NCBI RefSeq assembly: GCF_030272615.1
Contig: NC_081415.1
Span: 505,315,373 to 505,379,372 of the forward strand
Source: Cryptomeria japonica
Lineage: Eukaryota > Streptophyta > Pinopsida > Cupressales > Cupressaceae
Reading direction: 5' to 3'
DNA: 64,000 nt
The translations under genes were made by a program, and so were the position numbers. Position 1 is the stretch's first letter. Each line of letters opens with the position of its first letter. Under the pieces are notes generated by a model, which was not told the DNA's origin, did no database searches, and saw only the letters and a program-made list of their open reading frames with translations. Below, piece after piece: positions 1 through 9,964 of the stretch.

Positions 1-383
1 CGAGTAACTCCATTGGGGCTATGGACGCTCGGCTGGCAATGGATCAATGTTCGTGAGATTGCGACGATAACCTCGTCGGGACTATGGACGTCTGGCTAGC
101 AGCGAGGCTCTATCCAGGATGCTTATGAAGTTTAGATATACTATGTAGCCGATCACAGGAGAACCTGAAGGTCATAATTGTCTTGTCGAAAGGAATGAAT
201 ACACTTGCACACACCTGGATAATCAAAGACTAAGTGTCTTGATCTGGTTAAGGATTCTCCTTCCGTTTTGAGTACATTTTCTAGTCACCTGATAAGTTGG
301 GTTGAATTTTGCGGAGGTTTTAAGTGACAATTGAGTCTTTATCTCTGAAATGTTAAGGAACATTTATTCAAGGTAGTGCTAGA
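1..383. other. Non-coding repeat-like sequence before an LTR
   Basis: No reading frame is convincing here. A block around 15-38 (containing CTATGGACG and GGCTGGCA) recurs in altered form around 77-101, a short direct repeat with a period near 62 bp. The stretch lies just left of a probable LTR start at 384, so it may be the internal 3' end of a retroelement that extends beyond the window. That is inference. Confidence 0.3.
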
Positions 384-714
384 TGTTGTGACGTATTCAA
401 ACATCGCCCCATTGCAAATGGGGATCCCTTTTTTTTTGCTTTATGGGGTTTCTTTCTAGGTCTTTTAGGGTTTTGTCTATTAGCCTTTGCATGTTGAGTG
501 TTCCCAGAGGGATCACTAAGATAGCAAGCTCTGTTTTAGCTAAAGGTGAGTCAGTAGATGCTCCGGGTTAAGGTCATCTTCGAAAGTCTTCCTTAGGCCT
601 AGTTTTGCTCTTGTTGCTAATAGTGTCTTGTTTGAGTTTTAGGAGGTCAATGAAGCTTGGTGAGTGAATATCCTCTTTGAAGGTCTGAGTTAGATCAAAT
701 TGATGAGTGATGAA

Positions 715-815
715 GTCTGGAATGTCATCCTAATCTTCAAATGTTCTGAAATTTGGCTGTCTGGAATGTCATTCTGATCCTGAAATTTGACTAAGTCTGG
801 AAAATTGAAGAATCC
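715..815. repeat. Short tandem repeat inside the LTR-like segment
   Basis: The phrase GTCTGGAATGTCAT starts at 715 and again at 759, each followed by a variant of CTRATC and TGAAATTTG. A third weaker start (GTCTGGAAAATTG) follows near 794. The unit is about 44 bp. Such short repeats are common in LTR U3 regions. Confidence 0.6.
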
Positions 816-881
816 TCCAAAAAATGGATTTTGCATTATAACTCCTGGAGGTCTGAAACCACTCTCAAACATCCTGACAAT

Positions 882-941
882 ATATATGGAATATAACTTA
901 AAGTATAAGAAACTTATACTTAAATGTTATATTCCATATAT
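882..941. repeat. 60-bp near-perfect inverted repeat (hairpin)
   Basis: The left arm begins ATATATGGAATATAAC and the right arm ends GTTATATTCCATATAT, a 16-base perfect match. After a short mismatch the arms pair again (AAGTATAAG with CTTATACTT), leaving a very small loop. No coding role. It could be a foldback insertion or a structural element of the LTR. Confidence 0.85.
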
Positions 942-967
942 GAATCCTGATGGAGAGACCAAAATGT

Positions 968-1384
968 AAATTTCACTCTTGACCCTTCCAAAGGGTCCAA
1001 AGCGAATTTCAATTTCGCTCCTGACCCTTCCAAAGGGTCTAGAGCAAAATTCTCCATAAGACATTCTATTTTGACCCAAATTTAGAACTAACTCGTTCCC
1101 AGGCATTATTGAGGGCAAAACACTTGTTTGGATGAAGAAATGTGGGAAATGAAGTCAAGACTTGAGCCTAAACAAGAATTTTGCTCCTGACCCTTCCAGA
1201 GGGTCCAAAGCGAAATCCTTAAAGACTCCATCTTGCTCCAATTTTACCTCAAACTTGGTATTGGTTGAGATTAAAGGGATCCTTAAGCATGCATCTAAGC
1301 AAGCATGGTCACAAAGTGAGAAGAATTTAGGCCAGGAATGCAAATTTCGCTCCTGACCCTTCCAAAGGGTCCAGAGCGAAATTC
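968..1384. repeat. Four copies of a ~42-nt palindrome built on TTCGCTCCTGACCC
   Basis: Copies lie at 968-1010, 1011-1051, 1176-1217 and 1342-1384. Each has the form AATTTCGCTCCTGACCC, a loop TTCCAAA, then GGGTCCAGAGCGAAATT. The arms pair over about 17 bases with two mismatches. The first two copies are head to tail; the others are spaced by 120-130 bp. They sit 0.7-1.1 kb upstream of the TATA box at 2074, where LTR enhancer-like repeats would be expected. Confidence 0.85.
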
Positions 1385-2073
1385 TTATAGGGTCTGTCCC
1401 TGGGGAGAATCTTGAGCAAACTTCATTTTAATGTCTTCTTGTTGATGATTTAAGGTAGGAAATGCTATGTTAGAATGAATTCATTATGTGTCCTTAACCA
1501 CCTTTTGGTTGGTTTTGCAAATGGAAGAAGACCAGGCCAAGGCAAGGACGACCTCTTCAAGTCCATCATCATCAAGCACGTTGCACATGCAAAAAGGGAG
1601 TACTCAAGGTGCTTTGAAGCATTGGAAGACTAAGGGTGTTCAAGGAGTTCAAGTTAGCCTCAAGACCTCATTCTACCACAAGATGACAAAGAAAGGCTTT
1701 GCCAGCACTTCAGGGCGAGATATGCTACTGGAGAAGGAAGATTTGACAATAAGGAAGCCTGGTCAAGCAAAGGAAGTACATCATTCATCATATCAAAGAC
1801 AGAGGAGGATCAACCAAGCCACAAGCATTAGGCAAGGTGGCATCCCAATCATCATTCCTCCGGTCGGATTGGTCCACCTCAGTATATCCAGATTCAATGT
1901 ACCTGACTCATTCGAGGCGGCACAAACTTCAGTGTACCTACCCTTGCTTTCTATTGGTCCTCGCTCCGGGAATGTAATTTTCTAATTGGCTAAGGAAGTT
2001 TGTTGTAACAAACCCTAATTAGGGTTTCTATCTTGTAATCCTAGCCAGAGTCGTCTGTTTGTAAAGGGTTCTC

Positions 2074-2080
2074 TATATAA
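2074..2080 (+). promoter_or_regulatory. TATA box of the LTR-like segment
   Basis: TATATAA lies in the context CTCTATATAAAGCCC, a strong plant TATA box. Transcription would start about 30 bp to the right, in the AGTTAG/ATAGTTAGAG-rich stretch. No coding frame follows within the next kilobase. Confidence 0.6.
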
Positions 2081-2700
2081 AGCCCTGGCTCCTCATTTGT
2101 AAAGGTTAATAGAGAATAGTTAGGAGTTAGCTAATAGTGAATAGTCAGAGAGTAGGAAATAGTTAGAGTAGAGTAGAAAGAGAAGGCAAAGATTGTTGCC
2201 AAGATATTGTTGCAAAAGACTTGTAAACTTCATTGAAGAAATGGTGAATTCTATGGATCGATTCAACAATTTGCATGGTCTCTATACTTCTCAAATTTGA
2301 TTTCATGTTATTAGGTGAATGGAAGAAATTTGTATGATCAACGATGAAATTTGTATATCCATACTACTAGCGGTTTGTTGATTGCAAACTTGCCTTGTGT
2401 AGTCAACTGGAATCATTCAGCTTAAGCTTAACTTCAATTATCGCTTCTTCATTGATATGCATCAACCTGACGGTGTCTATGCTTGTAGCGGTGATCTGAA
2501 CATCATAAAGCTTTCCTTAGAAGATCGCACTAATCTTGTGGAGATGATCCTAGGATGTCAAAGCAAGACTTAGTTAGAATTTCATCAAAGGTCATTCATT
2601 GCTCTTACGTTCTTAGTGTTAGAAGTAGATCTCGTTCCCAACCCTTATCCTCCACATTGCAATAACATCCAAAGCAAATCAGACGTTCAGGCTGTCGAAA

Positions 2701-4018
2701 GTAAGTCCCCTTGTGATTCCAGCAAAATCACATCGTACCGCAAAGAACTTATCCACACGTAGAGAACCTACATATCAGAACCTTGGAGTTACTCCGACTG
2801 ATCCTTCGGCGAGATCTTCATCAATCGGGAAACTTTGTTCAAGAGAGGATAAGGTACCTTTAGGTATTTTATTCTGTGTTTGCATGTGCATGAAAAACAC
2901 ATCAACAGGTGGTAACTTGTTAACCGTGGGTGTTTATTTTGACTGTGTGTGTATATGCATGTGTAAACAGTTAAGATTATCACCAGTGAATTCAGTTCAG
3001 TTTACTTGTTAAATTAAAGATATATGAATATGTTTATGGCTAACCTGGACCAACCATTACTTGGCAAATTTGTGCAAGGAACAGTACATTTTGCAAGTTC
3101 CAGGGTGCAAGGTGATGCCGATTCTGCAGTTTTGTTGAAAAAGAAGTATCACAATGCCAATTCAATACTGAATACATTTTAATAAATGTCATGTCTTAAC
3201 CATAGGTTTGTCTCAAAGCAAGTACCTTGTATGCGATTATGGCACCTAGCAATGGTTTAGTTTGTTAATTGACTGAGTCTACATGTCTTGCCAGAATGCA
3301 TATAGCTAGTACAGAATGCATTTTTGAATTACTGTTTTACAGAATGCATTTACTTAAGTTTATCTACAATTGATGCTTCTTCATAGTTAGGAACCTCATT
3401 CATTGACCTAATAAAATTAGACAGTGCAATCCATAAACCAAATGGCATAAGCAGCTATTCAAATCAAACTTGCTATGATTCAAAGGATGTGCAAAGGCAT
3501 GCATGTACCCCTTAAACACACCATCCCACCAAGTGTGGCATGCGTCACTCAAACACGATGGACGACATGCAAATAAAGAACAAATTAAGAGGGTAAATTA
3601 GCTGAATTTTTTAAGGAATGAAAGCTCAAACTTTATTCTAAAAAAAGCACAATGCAAATAAAATTGCTAGTCTAAGAAATGAATCAATACTGATCCCTTT
3701 TTAAGTTTTACTATGTTCAACCGAAATTGAGGAAGTAATAAGATGCCTAATCATCATTCAAGCAAAATATCAGATTAAGTATGTGAGTCTTTCCCTTGGT
3801 AAGCTTCTAAATTCTGCCAACATGATGCCATGACGCTCTCAAAATTTAATGCACTCCCCATGCCTAAAAGTTAGCCTGCCTCTCAAGAGAGTTTTAGTTA
3901 GAAGCAGTACGCTCAAATCTTAGAAGCAACTATGGATTCTCATGGAAGATCTGAGTAATGTAGCAACACATTCTATGGAAAACTTGCTAGAAGAATTAAA
4001 TGCTCAATGACTAGTTGA
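2701..4018. other. No gene seen
   Basis: AT-rich sequence with only short chance frames. The frame at 2713-3012 has no recognisable motif and overlaps a similar-length frame on the other strand. No retroelement protein similarity was noticed on either strand. Confidence 0.4.
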
Positions 4019-4318
4019 TCTTCTAATCAACACTTGATGCCAAAAAGTTCCTTCCCCTAATTCGAACAAAATAATATATATTACAAAGCTAAGTCTTATA
4101 ATTAACTGCTACAAATATCATCATACAAAAACTACAAAAAATAGTAAGCTAAGTGATGGTATAAGTAATCTTATAATCAACCCTTGATGCTAAAAAGTTC
4201 CTCCCCCAGTTTTAACTCTAAATGGGGGGAGACGGGGAAAATTCAGCAAAATAATATTTATTATAAAGCTAGGGCTTGTAATTAACTGCTACAAACATCC
4301 TCATACAAAAAATATAAT
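4019..4318. repeat. Imperfect direct duplication, period about 150 bp
   Basis: Unit 1 (about 4019-4138) and unit 2 (about 4169-4318) share ATCAACNCTTGATGC, AAAAAGTTCCT, CAAAATAATAT and AATTAACTGCTACAAA in the same order. Unit 2 carries an extra GGGGGGAGACGGGG stretch. Non-coding. Confidence 0.7.
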
Positions 4319-6628
4319 AACTATCCATTGGTCTTATTCTGAAGTGTCCTATGCCGAAGAATTGTCAACAAAATGGTGATAAGTCTAAAAAAATTGCCTT
4401 TTCCCATGTATTCATGCCATGTTTATCCTAGCCTCCTTGTCTCCATCTGCTTAGAAAACCAGATTAAAGTCAAAATGTAAAGAAACAGGTCAGAATGAAG
4501 CAAATAGGCCACATGCCTCAAGGGCACCCTCACAATAAGCAACACACAATATCTGGACACTCATAACAGGAAGTTCATGCTCCACAACGAAGTAGAATGA
4601 ACATTATGCTCCCAAACTGGAAATGGAGACTCTAAATATGCCTAGAATGTATTTGACTCAGATCAGAAAAGCCTTATTAGTTAAGTCACATCAGGGAAGG
4701 CTATTACATCAAATAGTTGGATCGTGACTGAGTCAACTGGAGATTATCAATGGCATCAGAGCTTTTCCTGACAGCTGCAAGATTTGGATAAAAGCCAATC
4801 AAGTCAGTCTCAAATACGGTTACTGATTTGCAATACTACATTCATCTTCATAAACTAATGCAACAGTTTACAATGTCCACAACACCACATCTTGGCATCA
4901 TATACCTGTCTAGTCAAAAAAATGCAAAATCTATTTAAAATTTTAAACTAAAAAATCTATTTGAAATTTTAAACCAAAACAGACAAGTAAAATAACAATC
5001 TCTTCATAACCCTCAAGTAGAAACCAGAAGCCAAACAATAAAAAAGAGCTTTAAGAAAATTGATTCATTAAATTAACTAAGCAATTAAGCTCAAAATTCC
5101 AGATACGGAAACAGATAGAAAACACAACAGGAAACTCAGCACATAACTCGCATCAAATAAACTAGAATTGAAAACCAACCACACTCATATTTAATTAAAA
5201 ACCAGCAAAGTCAGAGAAAACAATGATAGAGCATAGGGAAAAAAAAAATTTAAAAGAACAATTGTCAATCTTATCACAAAAAATAGATCCAACTTGATCA
5301 TAAGAAGCATGAAGAACAAGAAGAACCCTAACATAGAGATCTATTGTCCTTCACAGGCGTATATCAGCTAAGCTATTGTTGTAGAACATGGATGAAAGAA
5401 AATTACCAATCAACAATCCACAATAAAATAAGATATTGCATACGTGTGCTTAACTCGACTCCATGCATGAGCAGTTATAAGCACATCAATATAAGAAACT
5501 GTTACACGGTATAAGTTATTACCAGTGTTGCAAGGAGACACATCTCTGACCCCCCTAGGATGCATCTCAGGAACTAGGATGTGTCTCAAGAACTGGGACA
5601 CATTTCCCATACTGAAAAGTTAAAACGGATACAAAGACAACTCAAAATGTAGGAAATGTCCTGCTCATGTTTCCTTCCATCTCCCCACAAAAAACCCTTA
5701 AATTGCAGTGTCTTAGCTCCAAAAATGAACAAAATATGAAAAATGAAAAAAAAACACTCTACAAAACATCACATGATATCATTTTTGTCACTGTTAAATA
5801 CTACAATTTTACATTTCTGTCTCACAATATTACTGTACAATGGGTGAACCTAATACTATGATTTGAATAAAAAAAATATTCTTCTATTCCTACCGTAACA
5901 CTCACACTGGCACCTTTGTATGGCTGCAATTTTTGTAAACAATATTTGTTTTTATACCCTTGACAAGCGCATGTGACTGTATATGCATTCCATATATTTT
6001 TTTAACTGAATATTGCAGGAGTTAGGGCACACTCCATGATATATCCTGCGAATTTGAACATCAATTATCTATGCCCGTGACCAAAGACGTGCATTTAATA
6101 AGACAAACATGATTTAATCTTGCAAAAAATTTCAATTTCTCATATAGGCAAGTGCTGGTATGAATTTCATCTACAGTCCTCTTAACAATCCGTCTTTTAT
6201 GAATTACATATAATATATTATTAATTTATTATATTATAATCTTTGTGTTTAAACTTGAAAGTTGAATGTCATGGTATTGACTGTCAAAGAAATTGAAATA
6301 GTAAACAATTAATCTTTTTAATTTTCCTCTCTTTAAAGTTTAAACTTGACGTATATCCAAATTTCAATATATATATAGATTGACATCTCCAAGTACCTGT
6401 CTCCTACTTTTTTCAAAAAATGACTTACCACTACCAATACCAGTCCCATGGCAACTATGGTTATAGCAATATAATGGGTATAAAACCATGGGCAGAAAAC
6501 CTGAAGGGCCAACTTCTGGTAGGGTGCAGTTGTAAAACATGCAAAATAAACATGTATCCAACAATCTGCCACTTGTTGAATACGTTGCATTAAGAGCCAT
6601 GCATTCAATAATCAGCAGCTATGTCCAT
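4319..6628. other. No gene seen
   Basis: AT-rich sequence without a supported reading frame, RNA gene or recognisable element. Its last few hundred bases lie downstream (minus sense) of the copia RNase H remnant at 6629-6763 and may be that element's 3' non-coding part. Confidence 0.4.
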
Positions 6629-6763
6629 TTATTTCCTACACCAAGAAAACTTAATACTAACAAACTTCGTTAATAAATCAGCAACATTCTCCGAACCATC
6701 AACTTTCAACAACACCTTTTTGTCTTCAACAATATATCTAACAAAATGTTATTGCACATCAAT
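6629..6763 (-). pseudogene. Ty1/copia RNase H C-terminal remnant
   Basis: Read on the minus strand the sequence gives IDVQ-stop-HFVRYIVEDKKV, then LLKVDGSENVADLLTKFVS and a final SWCRK with a stop. This matches the well-known C-terminus of copia RNase H (the HIDVxYHFVR, ADxxTK and FxxC blocks). At least one internal stop is present and the upstream pol is not readable, so it is a dead fragment. It is separate from the larger copia element that begins at 9129. Confidence 0.65.
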
Positions 6764-8179
6764 ATATATCCGCTAATTTGTTAATCCCAGCTCTTCCTTT
6801 CTAGCAGGTTGCATGATCTAAAGTGCCGAGCAAAATTCTAAAGACCAGCTTTATATTAGTCAAATGCTCAATTCTTGGGTTTGACCTATGTCTACTTGAA
6901 ACTCCCATTGCATGGCCAACGTCTAGTCTAATAAAAACCATTACATACGTTTAGACTTAAAATTATAAATTGTTCAAAACCATACTATTGGACTCACGCT
7001 CAGTTAAGACTTACTTCACACATTTTAGACTCGGGTTCAGACTTGGAAAAAGTTTTTAAAAAAAAAAACTCAGAACAAACTTGGCATGACTCAATAAATC
7101 TAAAATCCTTAACTATAACATATTTTTTTATCAAGTTAAAAGCTGTAAATATAAAACATGAGCAACATGAAACATGGGCAACACAATTAGATTTACCATT
7201 TATCGTTTCCCATATCACCATTAGATTAATCCAGAATTTAATATTATTGACTCACAGCAAAATAATATTGGAAATAACGTTTATGCAAGTAATGATGACT
7301 CCCTTAATGCAAATTGTCTGAGGAAACAACAATGTTGCTCCATCATCTGTCTTGCCTTACTTGAACAGGCAAACACTTTGCAGGGATCATATTCCAGCAG
7401 TTCCACCCAAGTTACAAAATAGTGCATTCCACATGTTTGAAATATGACATTTTCTTTGGCATTTAGCCAAGAAAGTGGTACTATTCCCTTTCGAGGAACA
7501 TTGTATACCACCTACTAGGCTTTAAACCTTTACCTAATTCTTATTTTCCACCATCATCACTTCTGTTCTTAATAAATCTGAACATCAAACTGCTAATGTC
7601 AGCTGTGGCATTCTTTCCAGAGCTGCTCTAAGGTTACAACTTAGCTTCCTTGGTCCATTATTTGCTCACAGGTTTTGTCAAATCTGCTGAGCTGCCTTTA
7701 CCTGCCACTAGAAAGTTGAGTTTGGGATAAGAGGTGAAGGGATTTTCTTGGGTGATAAAAAATCATTGTCCACCAGTAATCTTGGTTGACTGAACAACTT
7801 AAAACCAATATTTTCATCATCTTTTCCATAAATAAATACTCAATCTCTGATCAGGCACATCATTTCATGGACTGTGAAAGCAAGACAGCCAAGTTGCCAG
7901 TTAAAATCGCAGCAGTCCGCTTGACTTGGGACTCTGCAAATCAGATAGACTCCTAGTGACCTAATACTATGTTCAATAAATTAAATTCTCTTAACTAAGA
8001 AATATTCTCCGAGCTGATCAAACAAGGATGGCCTAAATTATAGTTGAAATGGTATCAATTTTTTTCAACATACTTCGTAGATCTAGATATCTTGAATGTA
8101 TCTAATCTTCCAAGACCTATCGTTGCACCCAAAGACACTTAAGTGTTGAGCTTTTCTTTGTGATTACCTTCCTCTTCAA
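6764..8179. other. No gene seen
   Basis: Short frames only. The minus-strand frame at 7281-7511 has no motif I recognise. Degraded copia sequence is possible because remnants lie on both sides, but I could not read it. Confidence 0.35.
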
Positions 8180-8570
8180 TATTGTTTTCTTCATTCTCAT
8201 CTAGCTCACCCACTTACATCTCATTTTCCTCATCATGTTCTTCCTCTCACACATCTTACAATACAAATAAATTCTTTGAACAACATTTATATCCAACAAC
8301 ATTAAATCGGGGTGTGTTTATTTTCATTATGAGGAAAACATTTAACATGGAATGCATGCCTCTTGATGCTTTGAGCCTTTTCTTCAGCAATTTGCACCTA
8401 ATTGATGGTGTGTTCCATCGTCAATCGATGAAATACCCAAACGCTACATTCAATTTTTGGCCATAAATTCCTAGTGTTATATCCCTATCACTGCCATCAT
8501 AGGTGTGCTTTACACCCTCCCTCCTTCCGAAGAAGCACTTCACCTATCGATAATTCCATTGCTTAATGTT
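8180..8570 (-). pseudogene. Possible Ty1/copia integrase/RT-linker remnant
   Basis: On the minus strand, fragments resembling the copia integrase C-terminal blocks can be picked out in shifting frames (a VWVF-like block, then GYKCCSK, then a run of acidic residues such as EEEHDEENEM). In copia elements these positions hold the VFGC, GYxxxxKGYR and acidic linker segments. Frameshifts are needed, so the call is weak. Confidence 0.3.
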
Positions 8571-9128
8571 TTACTTCAGCACTTTTTGTACATTTTGATT
8601 CCACAATTTGGAATTTCTCAATGTAGGCTTGTACTTATAGGTCATTTTTTATGCTATGAACCAATTAAGCCTTATAATGATTACCCCAAATTTTTTCCCC
8701 ACTCTTTGGTAGAGATATTTGACAAAGTGATGAAATGCATAAATGGTTATGGCATTTCTTGCATTCCAATATCCCATATATGCACTGGCCCTTCCAAAAA
8801 TTAAAAGGCTGGCATGTTTTTCTTCATATTCATTCCTCTGGATAAACTATGTCTAGCTTGCTATTCCACTTATGCAGGCCACTTCTCCATTAACTCTGAA
8901 TTGTAGTACCTTGATTTGAATAGGTGGGCTGATGCAGCTTGTGCTTTGTCTTCTCTCATCATCCCAATGACCATTATTCCACTTTTTAAAATGTTCACTC
9001 TGATGGGTTCTAAAATTGGTGCCTTGCTTTGGTAGCATGATGTCTTTTAGCTTTTTTGACACTTAAAATAGCGTGGCTTTTTTTCAACATATGAGATAGC
9101 TTGTTATTGTTATTGTTCATTAATTCTA
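8571..9128. other. No gene seen
   Basis: No supported coding sequence. It lies between a possible copia remnant and the left LTR at 9129. Confidence 0.35.
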
Positions 9129-9530
9129 TGCTTTGAAAGGAAAAACATAGAAATCTAATGAGAAGAGTATTGCAGTCTAGGTTATAGAATCAGAAAAAAA
9201 TCAGTAGTGAAACAATAAGGCCATATACATTATAGAAGATGCATCCTAGGAAAAACCTTACAGAAAAGAACTCTTCTTGCAACTCTCATCATCAATGCTC
9301 TTGCAGTGTAACTCTAATGTCATAGATGCTCTTAAAATCTCTTAAAATGTCATAAATGTTCTTACAAATCTCTTGGATGCAATATAGCATACAATCCAAG
9401 TAGCAATCGTATATCTTAATGAAATCCCACAAGGGTGGCATCCCATTCCAAGAGAGGTCAAATTTGACATAAAGTTAGACAGCATTGTAATTCCTAGGAT
9501 TGTTTCACGTACAACGCATCCATCCTAGCA
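9129..9530 (-). repeat. Left (3') LTR of the copia element
   Basis: On the minus strand it starts TGCTAGGATGG at 9530, directly after a purine tract (TGTGGGAGAA, about 9531-9540), and ends CAAAGCA at 9129, giving TGCT/AGCA ends. The stretch 9139-9270 resembles 15949-16085, sharing AGGAAAAACAT, TTGCARTCTAGGTT and CCTTACAGAAAA in order, as expected for an LTR pair of an old insertion. Confidence 0.6.
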
Positions 9531-9639
9531 TTCTCCCACATAGTATATGTGTTGCAAAAGCATAAGGATGAAAAATAAACTTAGACTAACAACTAGGGAC
9601 AAAAGCACCCATAGCTAACATGAATCATCAATGCTTCTA

Positions 9640-9960
9640 TGCAACATTCACATAAGTGTCCACCTACTCAATCATAACCGTCTTCTCCACATCATGAACA
9701 AAATGATGACATACATCCATGTGTTTTCTCCATGCAGAAAAAGTAGGGCTCTTTGCTAAACTAATAGCACTTTGACTATCACAATTCTATCCTCATAGAC
9801 TCCTAGAATAGGTCAACATTTGAACACAACCTTTGAAGCCACACTACCTCCTTGCAAGCATGAGTTACTAGCATGCACTCAACCTCTATGGTCAAAAGAG
9901 CAACTACTCCAGATCATCCAACAAACTGCATGATCTGAAGCCCAAGTTGAAACCCAAAGG
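9640..9960 (-). pseudogene. Copia RNase H, C-terminal part
   Basis: The minus-strand frame reads ALLTIEVECMLVTHACKE and VVWLQRLC, matching the copia RNase H block ALSTTEAEYMA...ACKEAxWLQxL, and continues in a shifted frame through the block that normally ends in FVR. Stops are present. The N-terminal half lies about 2.6 kb to the right beyond the repetitive insert. Confidence 0.65.
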
Positions 9961-9964
9961 ACAA

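Larger units (their letters stand above)
384..2700 (+). mobile_element. LTR-like segment of a plant retrotransposon (probably solo or terminal LTR)
   Basis: The segment starts with TGTTGTGACG, carries tandem and palindromic repeats at 715-1384, and has a good TATA box at 2074-2080 followed by a purine-rich leader-like stretch, the layout of a U3-R-U5 long terminal repeat. A 165-codon open frame at 1488-1985 resembles no protein I know and lies just upstream of the TATA box, so I treat it as chance. No gag or pol follows. The right end is uncertain; the first TG and the TATA box are the firmest points. It could instead be an unusual promoter region. Confidence 0.5.

Noticed and set aside
1488-1985. 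165-codon open frame
   Set aside because: Lies just upstream of the LTR TATA box, has no recognised domain, and ends right before LTR promoter sequence; treated as chance.
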